Source of the DNA: Coleofasciculus sp. LEGE 07092
Lineage (GTDB): Bacteria > Cyanobacteriota > Cyanobacteriia > Cyanobacteriales > Coleofasciculaceae
Length of the DNA stretch: 64,000 nucleotides
Assembly: GCF_015207375.1 (NCBI RefSeq)
Contig: NZ_JADEWY010000005.1
Location: forward strand, 1 to 64,000
Direction of reading: 5' to 3'
Shown here: one piece after another, positions 53,052 through 63,239 of the stretch
Numbering within the stretch: the first letter of the stretch is position 1
Layout of the letters: each line of letters opens with the position of its first letter
Position numbers and translations under genes: made by a program
The notes under the pieces: model-generated
What the model was told of the DNA's origin: nothing
Seen by the model: the letters and a program-made list of their open reading frames with translations, nothing else
Databases searched by the model: none

Positions 53052-54140
53052 TCAAATCAAGCCCATTTTATCCAAACGCTCAATCGCTTCTCGCTGAGTT
53101 TGGATAAAATGCTGACGATTGGGGACACCATCCACCATCGTGTTTGCTGGATAAACCTGAAATTGGCGGTAGCTGTCGGCATACAGTTCCAAGCGCTGGC
53201 GGGAAAGCAGGTTATTCAATCCCGGACGGCGGCGGTATCGTCGCAAAGCCGCTAAGTCAATCTCAGTAAACGCTGCCATACTTTCTCCTGCCCCTGTTTC
53301 CGTTAATACCAATCCCCGATAATCAATAATCTTAGATCCACCATCTACAGATGCTTCTGGAATGGGAATATTGGCAATCCCTGCGGTATTGGCAGATACA
53401 ATATATGCCATATTTTCGACCGCACGGGCAATCTTAGCTGCTTCTTTAGGCGATCGCAGATTACCATACACTTCTGACGTTGAGTGCAAGAAAATCTCTG
53501 CCCCCCGCAATGCCAAACACCGTGCTACCTCGGGATAGAGGATTTCTTCAGATGCTAGTGCTGCTAAATTACCGATCGCAGTTTTGGCAATGGGAAATAC
53601 CCCCTCTAAACCATAACAGTCGAGGTATTTGTCCCATACGTCATGAGGAGTAGGGGCAAACATAGAATTAAGCCGTCGATATCGCAACACCATCGCTGCC
53701 GATGGATCGAGAATAAAGCAAGTCTGGAAATACAATTTGGGAAAGTTAGGATCGAGTTCGTAGGCATTTCCCGCCAGAAAGATGTCATGCTTCTGGGCAA
53801 TTTCGCCCAATGCCTCGTAGATTGGATCTGCCATATCCAGACAAGCTTTCTCTGCCCAAACCGTCAGCGATTCTCCCATCGGAAAACCCGTCAGGAAGTA
53901 TTCCGGCAACACTACTAACTTACAGTCTGACCCGATAAAGGCAATACTTGCAGCAATTTGTTGATCTAAACCCTTGATGGCATTTTGTATGAATGATCGC
54001 GCTTCGGTACTGTCACGCGCTTGATTAACGGCGTGACACTTAACCTGGAGTGCTAGGGCAACGAAGGAATCGATAGCAGTACTCAAGTTAATGAAATGAT
54101 TGAGAAGGGGGAAAGGGAAAATAGTCCCGCGATCTTTCAC
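53052..54140 (-). CDS. Carbon-nitrogen hydrolase family protein with Ser in place of catalytic Cys
   Basis: 362 residues with the nitrilase alpha-beta-beta-alpha fold. The catalytic Glu is present in LVVLPEYFLTGFP (Glu80). At the nucleophile position the segment reads LAALASEEILYPEVAR, and alignment by spacing to the conserved YPE places Ser198 (codon TCT) where Cys is expected. The usual Lys region reads YRRLN, with Arg. The rest of the fold is intact (ALRGAEIFLHSTSEVYG). It may be a non-catalytic member or one with altered chemistry. The N-terminal 25 residues may be upstream of the true start. Single gene. Confidence 0.85.
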   Translation of the reverse strand: MKDRGTIFPFPLLNHFINLSTAIDSFVALALQVKCHAVNQARDSTEARSFIQNAIKGLDQQIAASIAFIGSDCKLVVLPEYFLTGFPMGESLTVWAEKACLDMADPIYEALGEIAQKHDIFLAGNAYELDPNFPKLYFQTCFILDPSAAMVLRYRRLNSMFAPTPHDVWDKYLDCYGLEGVFPIAKTAIGNLAALASEEILYPEVARCLALRGAEIFLHSTSEVYGNLRSPKEAAKIARAVENMAYIVSANTAGIANIPIPEASVDGGSKIIDYRGLVLTETGAGESMAAFTEIDLAALRRYRRRPGLNNLLSRQRLELYADSYRQFQVYPANTMVDGVPNRQHFIQTQREAIERLDKMGLI

Positions 54141-54276
54141 TTGTTTCTTAGAAGACTCTACCTTATCCCTGTAAAAATCGCTAATTTCCTCTATTGCTCT
54201 TGAAGGGCTAGAGGCTAGCTCCTTTGACAGAAGAGGGAGTAAGACTCCTCGGTTTTCCTACTCCCTGTCCCTAGGA

Positions 54277-54555
54277 TTAAATGGCTCCTGCGTTAGTCAA
54301 TCCCAAGATAACGCCAGCGCCGATAATATGACCCAAGCTGACTGTCGCCAAGAGTTCGGGCAGACCAAAGCGTTTGAAAATATCTGGCTTGGGAACTGGT
54401 AAATCTGGACCTACCCCACTTTTCTGGATAGCGAAGTAACCGACTGCGATCGCAAACAGGTTACACAAAATCATAACTAGTCCGACCGTAGGCGTCCACG
54501 CTGGGGTTGGCGGTACGGTGGGTTGGACAGCGGCTAATAAGATTGTGTCAATCAA
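54277..54555 (-). CDS. psaK: Photosystem I subunit PsaK
   Basis: 92-residue thylakoid protein with two membrane helices (about 23-42 and 66-88) at the edge of PSI, involved in state transitions and antenna docking. Start is TTG at 54555, chosen because TAAGGAG lies 9 bp upstream and MIDTILLAAVQPTVPPTP matches the PsaK N-terminus. Characteristic segments are VGLVMILCNLFAI, QKSGVGPDLP and LPELLATVSLGHIIGAG. Confidence 0.95.
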   Translation of the reverse strand: MIDTILLAAVQPTVPPTPAWTPTVGLVMILCNLFAIAVGYFAIQKSGVGPDLPVPKPDIFKRFGLPELLATVSLGHIIGAGVILGLTNAGAI

Positions 54556-54814
54556 GAGATTTTCTCCTTATGTTGATAAACTGATACAGAGCCAACTGCT
54601 ACACCGACAAGCGGATATAGCTTGTAACTCACCAGAAAACTGGTTGAAGCCTACGGCGTATTGACTGACGCCGACTCCTCCGTCTCTACCGAAAACTGAT
54701 TTCGGATGCCAGTAGAGGAGAGAATATAAAAAAATAATAAAAAGCTTTAGGTAGAAAAATATCAATTTGTTTTGAATAATTAACAATTTTTACAAAAGAC
54801 TGCCAATTTCAACC

Positions 54815-55444
54815 ATGCGGGTCAAAATTTGCGGCATTACCACACCAGAGCAGGGTAGGGCGATTGCGGAACTAGGCGCAACAGCTTTGGGATTTGTCTG
54901 TGTACCCGCCTCCCCCCGTTACGTCAGTCCCAGTCAAATTCTGGCTGTGATTGAACAGTTGCAGAAATCTGTTGACCGGGTTGGTGTATTTGCCAATACT
55001 CCTGTTGAGGAAATCTGCAAGATTGTTATCGAAGGGAGTTTAAATGCAGTTCAGCTACATGGTGCTGAACCAATCGAATTTTGCAGACACCTGCGTCAAG
55101 TACTCCCAGAAGTAGAGATTATCAAAGCCCTGAGAGTGAAAACACCAGATTGTTTAAAACTGGCTCAGACTTACACCCCTTGGGTGGACACGCTACTGTT
55201 GGATGCTTACCATCCTAATAGCCTAGGCGGTACTGGCAAAACTATTAACTGGGAAACCCTAGAACAGTTTCATCCTAACCGTCCTTGGTTTCTAGCTGGT
55301 GGCTTGACGCCAGATAATGTCTTAGATGCGCTCAAAGCAGTCCAACCCAGTGGAATTGATTTATCCAGTGGTGTTGAGCGATCGCCAGGTGATAAAGATT
55401 TAGACAAAGTTGCCTTACTCTTCCAGAAGATAGCATTGCTGTGA
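54815..55444 (+). CDS. trpF: Phosphoribosylanthranilate isomerase
   Basis: Third step of tryptophan synthesis, an Amadori rearrangement in a (beta/alpha)8 barrel. 209 residues. Catalytic Cys is in [12 protein letters not shown] (residue 7), catalytic Asp in TLLLDAYHP near residue 127, and the phosphate loops [11 protein letters not shown] and [17 protein letters not shown] are intact. It is separate from other trp genes, as in most cyanobacteria. Confidence 0.96.
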   Translation: MRVKICGITTPEQGRAIAELGATALGFVCVPASPRYVSPSQILAVIEQLQKSVDRVGVFANTPVEEICKIVIEGSLNAVQLHGAEPIEFCRHLRQVLPEVEIIKALRVKTPDCLKLAQTYTPWVDTLLLDAYHPNSLGGTGKTINWETLEQFHPNRPWFLAGGLTPDNVLDALKAVQPSGIDLSSGVERSPGDKDLDKVALLFQKIALL

Positions 55445-55562
55445 CTCCTAGCTAAGGGTCTGGTTTTCCCAGTGAGGCTCCCGTTATAACGTGGGAGTGT
55501 TTAACGGGAGAGAACATCACGGAAGGTAGCCAATTCAGGAGTCACAGCTTGGAAGGCAACGA

Positions 55563-55859
55563 CTAACGATGGTAATCTGACCCAGGACGAACTCCCACGG
55601 TAGGGTCATTAGTAACATAATCCGTAGTACTTACACTAGGTTCTCTGCGCTTTTTACCAGCTAAACCTGCTAATCCTAACAAACCAAGCAAACCTAACCA
55701 ACCCCAGTCGAAGTCATTTTCAGTTTCTACTTCTTCAACTCCATCATAGGTCTCAGGTTCGGCATACTGAGCTTGTGCGGGAGCCGTGAAGGGGGCAACT
55801 GCTAAAGTAGCTGCCATTACACTAGCTCCAGCCCATTTGGAAAACTTAGAAAGGTTCAT
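55563..55859 (-). CDS. WGxxGxxG family secreted protein
   Basis: 98 residues. Signal peptide (about 1-30, ending APAQAQ), a short acidic stretch, then DFDWGWLGLLGLLGLAGLAGKKRRE, which is the WGxxGxxG motif and hydrophobic helix followed by a basic cluster, as in C-terminal sorting-type signals. Here a 25-residue polar tail follows the basic cluster. Function unknown; family members are small surface or membrane proteins. Single gene with a ribosome site GGAG before the ATG. Confidence 0.85.
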   Translation of the reverse strand: MNLSKFSKWAGASVMAATLAVAPFTAPAQAQYAEPETYDGVEEVETENDFDWGWLGLLGLLGLAGLAGKKRREPSVSTTDYVTNDPTVGVRPGSDYHR

Positions 55860-56181
55860 TACTTTTATCTCCTTTTTTTCAAGGCGATGTTATTACTTAA
55901 CTACTTTATTCTTTGTTTATTTAACTTCAATCAATCTTTAGTATGAAGCTTTAAGAAATGGGGATGAGACTGAAGAAGGAGACAATTAGATGAGGTAATC
56001 TCCCAAAAAGAGGATGGTCAAAAAACCTTTTATCCTAAAGAGACTCGCAGGGGAACTGATAAGGCTTTTTTTGTTAATTATTTACACTCGAGCTTCCCTA
56101 GATTCTCTCCATTGAGAGAAGCGCTTGAGCCTAACCCAAACAAAAGTTGATAAGATTGCAAAAAAAGCGCGGGAGATATCC

Positions 56182-57048
56182 ATGTCTGTACTAGAAGGAA
56201 CGTGGCAGCACAAGTACATTGTCAGCAATTGGGTCAAACTGCACTACGTGACCGAAGGGGAAGGTCCGCTGATGCTGATGCTGCATGGATTTCCAGAGTT
56301 TTGGTACTCGTGGCGTCACCAAATTCCGGAATTTGCCAAAAATTATAACGTGGTTGCCCTAGATATGCGCGGCTACAACGAAAGCGACAAACCACAAGAG
56401 CAAACCGCCTATGCAATGAGAGAGCTGATTGCAGATATTGAGGGCGTAATTCGGGCGCTAGGGTATGATCGCTGTATACTTGTGGGTCATGACTGGGGTG
56501 GTGCGATCGCTTGGTGTTTTGCCTACGCTCATCCTGATATGGTAGAGCGGCTGATTGTACTCAATATACCCCATCCTGCTAAGTTTATAGAAGGGTTGCG
56601 AATTCCCCAGCAATTGTTGCGTAGCTGGTATATATTGTTCTTTCAGTTACCCCTATTGCCAGAACTGTCCTTGCAGGTATGGGATTACAGCTTAATTGAT
56701 CGTATCCTTACGGAGATGACAGTTGATAAAAACACCTTCACCCCAGCCGATATAGAAGCCTATAAGGATGCAGCAGCGCGACGGGGGGCATTAACGGCAA
56801 TGCTCAACTACTATCGCAATATTGTCAGCGGACTGCTGCAAAAGGAGTGGGGTGTCCTGTCGGTGCCAACGCTGATGATTTGGGGTGAAGAGGACAAAGC
56901 TTTGGAGAAGGAGTTGACTTATGGAACGCAAGCCTATGTCAGTGACTTCCAAATCCGTTATATTCCCAATTGCAGTCATTGGGTGCAACAGGAACAACCA
57001 GAGTTAGTCAACCAGTATATGCGAGAGTTTCTAGAAAATGGAGAATAG
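56182..57048 (+). CDS. Alpha/beta hydrolase, epoxide-hydrolase-like
   Basis: 288 residues from the ATG at 56182, preceded by GGGAGA. A TTG at 56125 would add 19 residues without family support. The oxyanion motif HGFPEFWYSWRHQIPEF, nucleophile Asp in VGHDWGGAIAW (near 105), acid in MIWGEEDKAL and His in NCSHWVQQEQPE are in order. Asp as nucleophile points to soluble epoxide hydrolase or haloalkane dehalogenase. The HGFPEFWYSW form favours epoxide hydrolase. The substrate is unknown. It may form a transcript with the ferritin-like gene 85 bp downstream. Confidence 0.9.
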   Translation: MSVLEGTWQHKYIVSNWVKLHYVTEGEGPLMLMLHGFPEFWYSWRHQIPEFAKNYNVVALDMRGYNESDKPQEQTAYAMRELIADIEGVIRALGYDRCILVGHDWGGAIAWCFAYAHPDMVERLIVLNIPHPAKFIEGLRIPQQLLRSWYILFFQLPLLPELSLQVWDYSLIDRILTEMTVDKNTFTPADIEAYKDAAARRGALTAMLNYYRNIVSGLLQKEWGVLSVPTLMIWGEEDKALEKELTYGTQAYVSDFQIRYIPNCSHWVQQEQPELVNQYMREFLENGE

Positions 57049-57133
57049 AAGATTGAGAGATTCAGTGTTTTGAAAATCTCTGAGCTTTCGAGGACAACCC
57101 TAAGTTAACCTAATCACTAAACACTCAAAATTG

Positions 57134-57568
57134 ATGAAAGAGCTTGATCTGCAAAAGACTATTAGCCTCCTCAACAGCATCATGGAATTCGAGCTGGCGG
57201 GTGTTGTGCGTTACACCCATTATTCTCTGATGGTGATAGGTCCCAACCGAATTCCAATTGTAAATTTTTTTAAAATGCAGGCAACAGAATCTTTACTCCA
57301 TGCTCAACAAGCCGGAGAGATTATTACGGGCTTAGAAGGGCATCCCAGTCAGAAGATTTCACCCATTGAGGAAACTTACCAACATTCAGTGCGGGATATT
57401 TTGGCAGAAAGCCTCAACCACGAGAAGAAAGCATTAGAACTGTATAAAGAATTACTGGATACTGTTGACAATGCGAGCGTGTATCTAGAAGAATTTGCCC
57501 GTACCCAAATCGGTCAAGAAGAAATGCACAGCCTAGAAATTAAAAAGATGTTGCGCGACTTTGGTTGA
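57134..57568 (+). CDS. Ferritin-like (bacterioferritin-type) protein
   Basis: 144 residues from the ATG at 57134, a four-helix bundle of the ferritin-like superfamily. Di-iron ligands are in place: Glu in MEFELAG, ExxH in TESLLHAQ, Glu in NHEKKALELY and ExxH in QEEMHSLEI. The Met haem ligand of true bacterioferritin cannot be assigned by eye. It is 32 bp upstream of an FTR1 iron permease on the same strand, so the pair likely couples iron import to storage. Confidence 0.88.
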   Translation: MKELDLQKTISLLNSIMEFELAGVVRYTHYSLMVIGPNRIPIVNFFKMQATESLLHAQQAGEIITGLEGHPSQKISPIEETYQHSVRDILAESLNHEKKALELYKELLDTVDNASVYLEEFARTQIGQEEMHSLEIKKMLRDFG

Positions 57569-57600
57569 TTCGTCCTTCGTCTTTAGACTCGCTATAAATC

Positions 57601-58545
57601 ATGGATTTTAGTCCTGCTATACCCACTTTTGTTATTACTCTCCGGGAAGGAGTAGAAGCTGCCCTTGTGGTAGGAATTGTACTGGCGTGCCTCCAAAAAG
57701 CCAAAGCCGAACAGCTCAACCCTTGGGTGTATAGCGGTGTGGTGGCGGGAATTGTTGTCAGTGTTTTAGTGGGTATCTTATTTACTTGGGGCATTCAGGC
57801 TTTGAGTGCCACCTATCCCGAGTACGCCCCCGTAATTGAACCCCTTCTAGAGGCAGTGTTTGGTGTTATAGCGATCGCACTGCTCAGTTGGATGCTAATT
57901 TGGATGACGCAGCAGGCGAAATCGCTCAAAGCTGAAATAGAAGGGAATCTCCAATTAGCGATCGCCCAAGGGACAAAAGCAGGTTGGGGCGTCTTTGGCT
58001 TGATTTTCATTGCCGTTTTGCGAGAAGGTTTTGAAACGGTTGTCTTTATCGTTGCTAAGTTTCAGCAAGGGCTGGTGCCTGCTTTAGGAGCAGTGGCTGG
58101 CATCATCGGAGCTGTCGTCGTTGGTTTTCTCCTATTCAAGTGGGGCGTCAAGATTAATATCCGCCAGTTTTTCCAAGTGATGGGCGTCTTATTACTCCTG
58201 ATTGTGGCGGGTTTAGTCGTGGGAGTCTTAGCTCATTTTGATCAAGCTGCTGCTGCTTTGGCGCAGATAAACCCTCAGTCACAACCTTTGTGCTTCTACT
58301 ATGATCACTTGGCAGAAGAGCATTCCTGCTTCTTGGGAGCAAGGGTTTGGGATACTAGCGGTATTTTACCCGACAATAAATTTCCCGGTTTAGTACTTAA
58401 AGCGTTATTTGGCTATCGAGCCAAAATCTATTTACTGCAAGCGGTGAGTTACTTGCTATTTTTGTTTGCGATCGGCAGCATTTATTTCCGCAGCTTAAGT
58501 GTACCAACCAGGGAACCCGTGAACAGCGATCGGGCAGTACAATAA
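57601..58545 (+). CDS. FTR1 family high-affinity iron permease
   Basis: 314 residues with about seven membrane helices. Two REGxE iron-binding motifs are visible: LREGVEAALVVG near residue 14 and LREGFETVVFIV near residue 140. FTR1 proteins transport iron, usually Fe3+ after oxidation. No multicopper oxidase gene is adjacent; the ferritin-like protein just upstream may be the partner. The stop abuts a convergent hypothetical gene by a single base. Confidence 0.93.
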   Translation: MDFSPAIPTFVITLREGVEAALVVGIVLACLQKAKAEQLNPWVYSGVVAGIVVSVLVGILFTWGIQALSATYPEYAPVIEPLLEAVFGVIAIALLSWMLIWMTQQAKSLKAEIEGNLQLAIAQGTKAGWGVFGLIFIAVLREGFETVVFIVAKFQQGLVPALGAVAGIIGAVVVGFLLFKWGVKINIRQFFQVMGVLLLLIVAGLVVGVLAHFDQAAAALAQINPQSQPLCFYYDHLAEEHSCFLGARVWDTSGILPDNKFPGLVLKALFGYRAKIYLLQAVSYLLFLFAIGSIYFRSLSVPTREPVNSDRAVQ

Positions 58546-58851
58546 CTAACGAGGCTCCTGTCTTAGTTCTTCACTAAGGTCACGGATCGTATTTTCATGG
58601 TTTTTTGCCATTACCGCAGCCGCATTACTCGCTTGTGTTGCACGCCGAGACGCCACAACAGCTTCCCTAGCCGTTTGGGTGAGTTCGGTAATGGCGATCG
58701 CTTGTTCAGTTAATACACCAACAAACTGCTGAATCATTTGCTGCTGCTCCTGTGCTGCCTGAGCTTGCCGTTCTACAGTCTCAGCAAGCTGTTCGACTAC
58801 TGCTAACAGGCGCTCTAGACGCTCTTCAGTTGGGTCTAGTGGCAAGGTCAT
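58546..58851 (-). CDS. Small coiled-coil protein, function unknown
   Basis: 101 residues, almost all helical, rich in Gln, Ala and Glu (ERLLAVVEQLAETVERQAQAAQEQQQ), with heptad spacing typical of a coiled coil. The start is the ATG at 58851. It ends one base from the FTR1 stop on the opposite strand. No family recognised. Its composition is like small cyanobacterial coiled-coil proteins of unknown role. Confidence 0.7.
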   Translation of the reverse strand: MTLPLDPTEERLERLLAVVEQLAETVERQAQAAQEQQQMIQQFVGVLTEQAIAITELTQTAREAVVASRRATQASNAAAVMAKNHENTIRDLSEELRQEPR

Positions 58852-59045
58852 TGTGTTGCTCGTGTAGTTATCTAGACTCTACCACTGAGAGTCATCAGCA
58901 AAAACAACGAATAATAACAACACTTTGACTTCACTGCCAACAAGACCGCTTACAACATCTTTCCGTGAATGCTCCAGCGCTTCACCCTGACTAAAGTCTA
59001 GAAATCACATGACGTTTAGGCTTTGCTATCACTTGATGCTGACCC

Positions 59046-59786
59046 TCAACTAGAATTGGATGCTTCAGCCACACTGAGGATAGTACCTTCGAGTTGGGCA
59101 TTGTTTAACTTAGCATGGGTAAAGTCAGTGCCAGCTAAGTTAGCATCCCTTAAGTCAGTATTCTCTAACAAAGCCGCATTGAGTTTAGCGTAAGCAAGGT
59201 TAGCTCGGCATAAACTAGCACTTTCTAGGTTAGCTTCCGTCAGGTTAGCTTCAATAAGGTTGGCTCCACCCATGTTGGCATTACTCAGGTTGGCACTACT
59301 CAGGTTGACTCCAATCATGTTGCTAATAGTCAAGTTAGCTCCACTTAAGTCAGCCTCATAGAGGTTGGCTCTAATCAGGTTGGCACCACTGAGATAGGCA
59401 GTCGTTAAATTGCTGTGACTCATGTCAGCACAGCTTAACTCAGCACCACTTAAATTGGCACCAATCAAGTTGGCATCCCGGAGATTGGCAACACTCAATT
59501 TGGCACCAATCAAGTTGGCATCCTGTAGGTTGGCATCTCGCAAATCGGCATTCCTAAGACTGGCAAGAATTAGGTCAGCACCACTGAGATCGGCACCCAT
59601 CAAATTAGCGTCGCGCAAATCGGCTTCGCTGAGGTCAGCATCATGCAAGTTGGCACCGGTTAGGTCTGCCTCCCGCAAGTTGATCTCACGCAAATCGGCA
59701 CCGTGCAGGTCAACTTCGCGCAGGTCAATGTCTGGAAAATCCCTCTCTCCTGCTGTATAACGCGACTGAAGTTCGTCGGCATCCAT
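59046..59786 (-). CDS. Pentapeptide repeat protein (paralog A)
   Basis: 246 residues, nearly all A(D/N)LxX pentapeptides (for example ADLREINLREADLTG, ANLHDADLSEADLRD), which fold into a right-handed quadrilateral beta-helix. The N-terminus MDADELQSRYTAGERDFPD is shared with paralog B (59906-60610), so the two arose by duplication. No catalytic motif. Family members can mimic DNA or act in protein contacts; the role here is unknown. Confidence 0.92.
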   Translation of the reverse strand: MDADELQSRYTAGERDFPDIDLREVDLHGADLREINLREADLTGANLHDADLSEADLRDANLMGADLSGADLILASLRNADLRDANLQDANLIGAKLSVANLRDANLIGANLSGAELSCADMSHSNLTTAYLSGANLIRANLYEADLSGANLTISNMIGVNLSSANLSNANMGGANLIEANLTEANLESASLCRANLAYAKLNAALLENTDLRDANLAGTDFTHAKLNNAQLEGTILSVAEASNSS

Positions 59787-59905
59787 AGGTATGTCTGGTG
59801 TTGTAGGAATTCAGGTTTAACAGAATTTTGCCACCAAACATTGAAGGAGTATGAAGAGATAGATATTCCTTTACACTGAGATTGACTCAGGTCAATTCTG
59901 TTTTA

Positions 59906-60610
59906 TTAAGACATTGAGCTAGGTTGGGAACTTTCAGTCATTTTCAGAAGAGTTCCTTCTAAGTTGGTTCGCTCTAGATTGGCATCGGTTAAGTCTGTTT
60001 GAGCTAAATTGGCGTCTTTTAAATTTGCATGATACAAAGAAGCTCCCGTTAATTTGGCATGAGCTAGATTCGCTCTATATAGCTTGGCTTCATTTAAGTT
60101 AGCACCACTCAGATTGGCTTCAATCAAGTTAGCGCCACTCAGGTCTACACCAATTAAGTTGGCATCGACCAAGTTGACACCAATCAAGTTGGCAAGACTT
60201 AAATTCGCACCACTCAGATTAGCCTCACTGAGGTTGGCTTTAATTAAGCTGGCATCACTGAGATAGGCACGACTTAAACTAGCACGCACCAGGTTAGCAC
60301 CCCCCAATTCCGCACTAATCAGGTTGGCACCCACCAGATTCGCCTCACTCAGATTGGCAATACCCAACCGAGTCCCAATCAGATTAGCCTCGTTCAGGTT
60401 GGCACCACTCAAATTTGCATCACTCAGAATGGTAAAAATTAGATCGGTATCTGATAAGTTAGCACCACGCAGGTCAGCCTCGCTCAGATTGGCACCACTC
60501 AAGTCAGCATTCCTCAGGTCAACTTCCCGCAAGTCTGCCCCCTGAAGGTCAACCCCCCGAAAATCTCGCTCTCCGGCGGCATAACGCAACTGAATTTCTT
60601 TAGCATCCAT
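59906..60610 (-). CDS. Pentapeptide repeat protein (paralog B)
   Basis: 234 residues of the same layout as paralog A. The N-terminus MDAKEIQLRYAAGERDFRG is followed by about 40 A(D/N)LxX repeats. It precedes paralog A on the same strand with a 120-bp gap. The internal DNA is itself repetitive, making the pair prone to recombination. Function unknown. Confidence 0.92.
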   Translation of the reverse strand: MDAKEIQLRYAAGERDFRGVDLQGADLREVDLRNADLSGANLSEADLRGANLSDTDLIFTILSDANLSGANLNEANLIGTRLGIANLSEANLVGANLISAELGGANLVRASLSRAYLSDASLIKANLSEANLSGANLSLANLIGVNLVDANLIGVDLSGANLIEANLSGANLNEAKLYRANLAHAKLTGASLYHANLKDANLAQTDLTDANLERTNLEGTLLKMTESSQPSSMS

Positions 60611-60947
60611 GGGTTTTGTTTGAAAACATAGTTTTTAACAGACCTTTTCTCAAGGTTCAGTCCCTGAACCAGGCTTTGCCACTTAAACGTCTCTAACCCC
60701 AGCCGCGATCGCTTGAGGAATTAACGAGGAGAGTACAAGTTTCTTGCCAACTTTCAGGAATGGCTGAAAAACACCTTGTAGAAAGTATTAACGTAGTTAG
60801 TTTTACTTGAGTGTATCCCGTTAGCCAGGAAATTTTTGACCTGAGTCTGTGGGATTTCCTTCTAGTTCCTGAATGTCGGTAGTTGCAGGGGTTTTGGCAA
60901 CTGCCGCTCTTCTTTTTGTCAGTCAATCAGGAAACAGCCTTTAAGAG
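60611..60947. other. Intergenic region, no supported gene
   Basis: 337 bp. A 77-codon minus-strand reading at 60693-60926 is Ser/Arg-rich with no motif and is not accepted. Promoter of the pentapeptide pair lies at the left part. Confidence 0.5.
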
Positions 60948-61238
60948 CTACCGTTTGAGAACATTACAAATCAGCTCACCTGTACCATTGGGTTCAAACG
61001 GTACAGCCGTTCCATCTTTTTGAACTCTCAGGCGTGAGCGACAGTTATAGATCTCAAGGGGTCGCTCAATTCCATCGACACTAACGACAGCTCTATACTC
61101 CCAATAATATTTAGCACTGCGCTTGATACTCAAAATACAAATAGAGTGGTCTTTCGTGTTGCGGCAAAAAGACGCTTCAGCAGGAAAAGCAATAGCAAAG
61201 GATAGTACCAAGAACAACACGAGAGTCATCAATTTCAT
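60948..61238 (-). CDS. Small secreted protein, function unknown
   Basis: 96 residues from the ATG at 61238 (MKLMTLVLFLVLSFAIAFPAEA), a clean signal peptide. The longer reading to 61298 would bury the signal. The mature part is about 75 residues with four cysteines (SFCRNTKDHSICILS, IYNCRSRLR, GELICNVLKR), which could form two disulphides. No family recognised. Single gene. Confidence 0.7.
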   Translation of the reverse strand: MKLMTLVLFLVLSFAIAFPAEASFCRNTKDHSICILSIKRSAKYYWEYRAVVSVDGIERPLEIYNCRSRLRVQKDGTAVPFEPNGTGELICNVLKR

Positions 61239-61340
61239 GAGCAACACAAAGTACAGGGTAGAGGCACGGCAGATGTAATGGTTCTCTAGACTCATCAAGC
61301 CGTGCCTTTAGGGAACTCCAAACAATAAATTACCCCGTAG

Positions 61341-61359
61341 GACAGGCATCTTGCCTGTC
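61341..61359. terminator. GCATCTTGC palindrome at the 3' end of pgm
   Basis: GACAGGCA-TCT-TGCCTGTC, a perfect 8-bp stem, 20 bp beyond the pgm stop on the minus strand. Third member of the palindrome family. Confidence 0.6.
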
Positions 61360-61379
61360 AAAGATGTCAAAGACGACCA

Positions 61380-63083
<1,704 letters not shown>

Positions 63084-63239
63084 CTAGGGAAACATACCCA
63101 GGTTAAGACAGTATAAATTCCAGGAGTTACTCTTCATTTTCAGGGATTTCCTTCACCACCGGGAGCATTTATGGAAGAAAGGGTGTGGGGTATGAAAAGA
63201 AGGGGGATTGTTGCTTTACTCTTCCCAAAAATTCTCCTG

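Noticed and set aside
54568-54786. Hydrophobic 72-codon reading upstream of psaK
   Set aside because: AT-rich sequence gives fortuitous hydrophobic residues; no ribosome site, and the region is needed for the psaK promoter.
60693-60926. 77-codon reading between the pentapeptide and secreted protein genes
   Set aside because: Atypical composition, no motif, no ribosome site.
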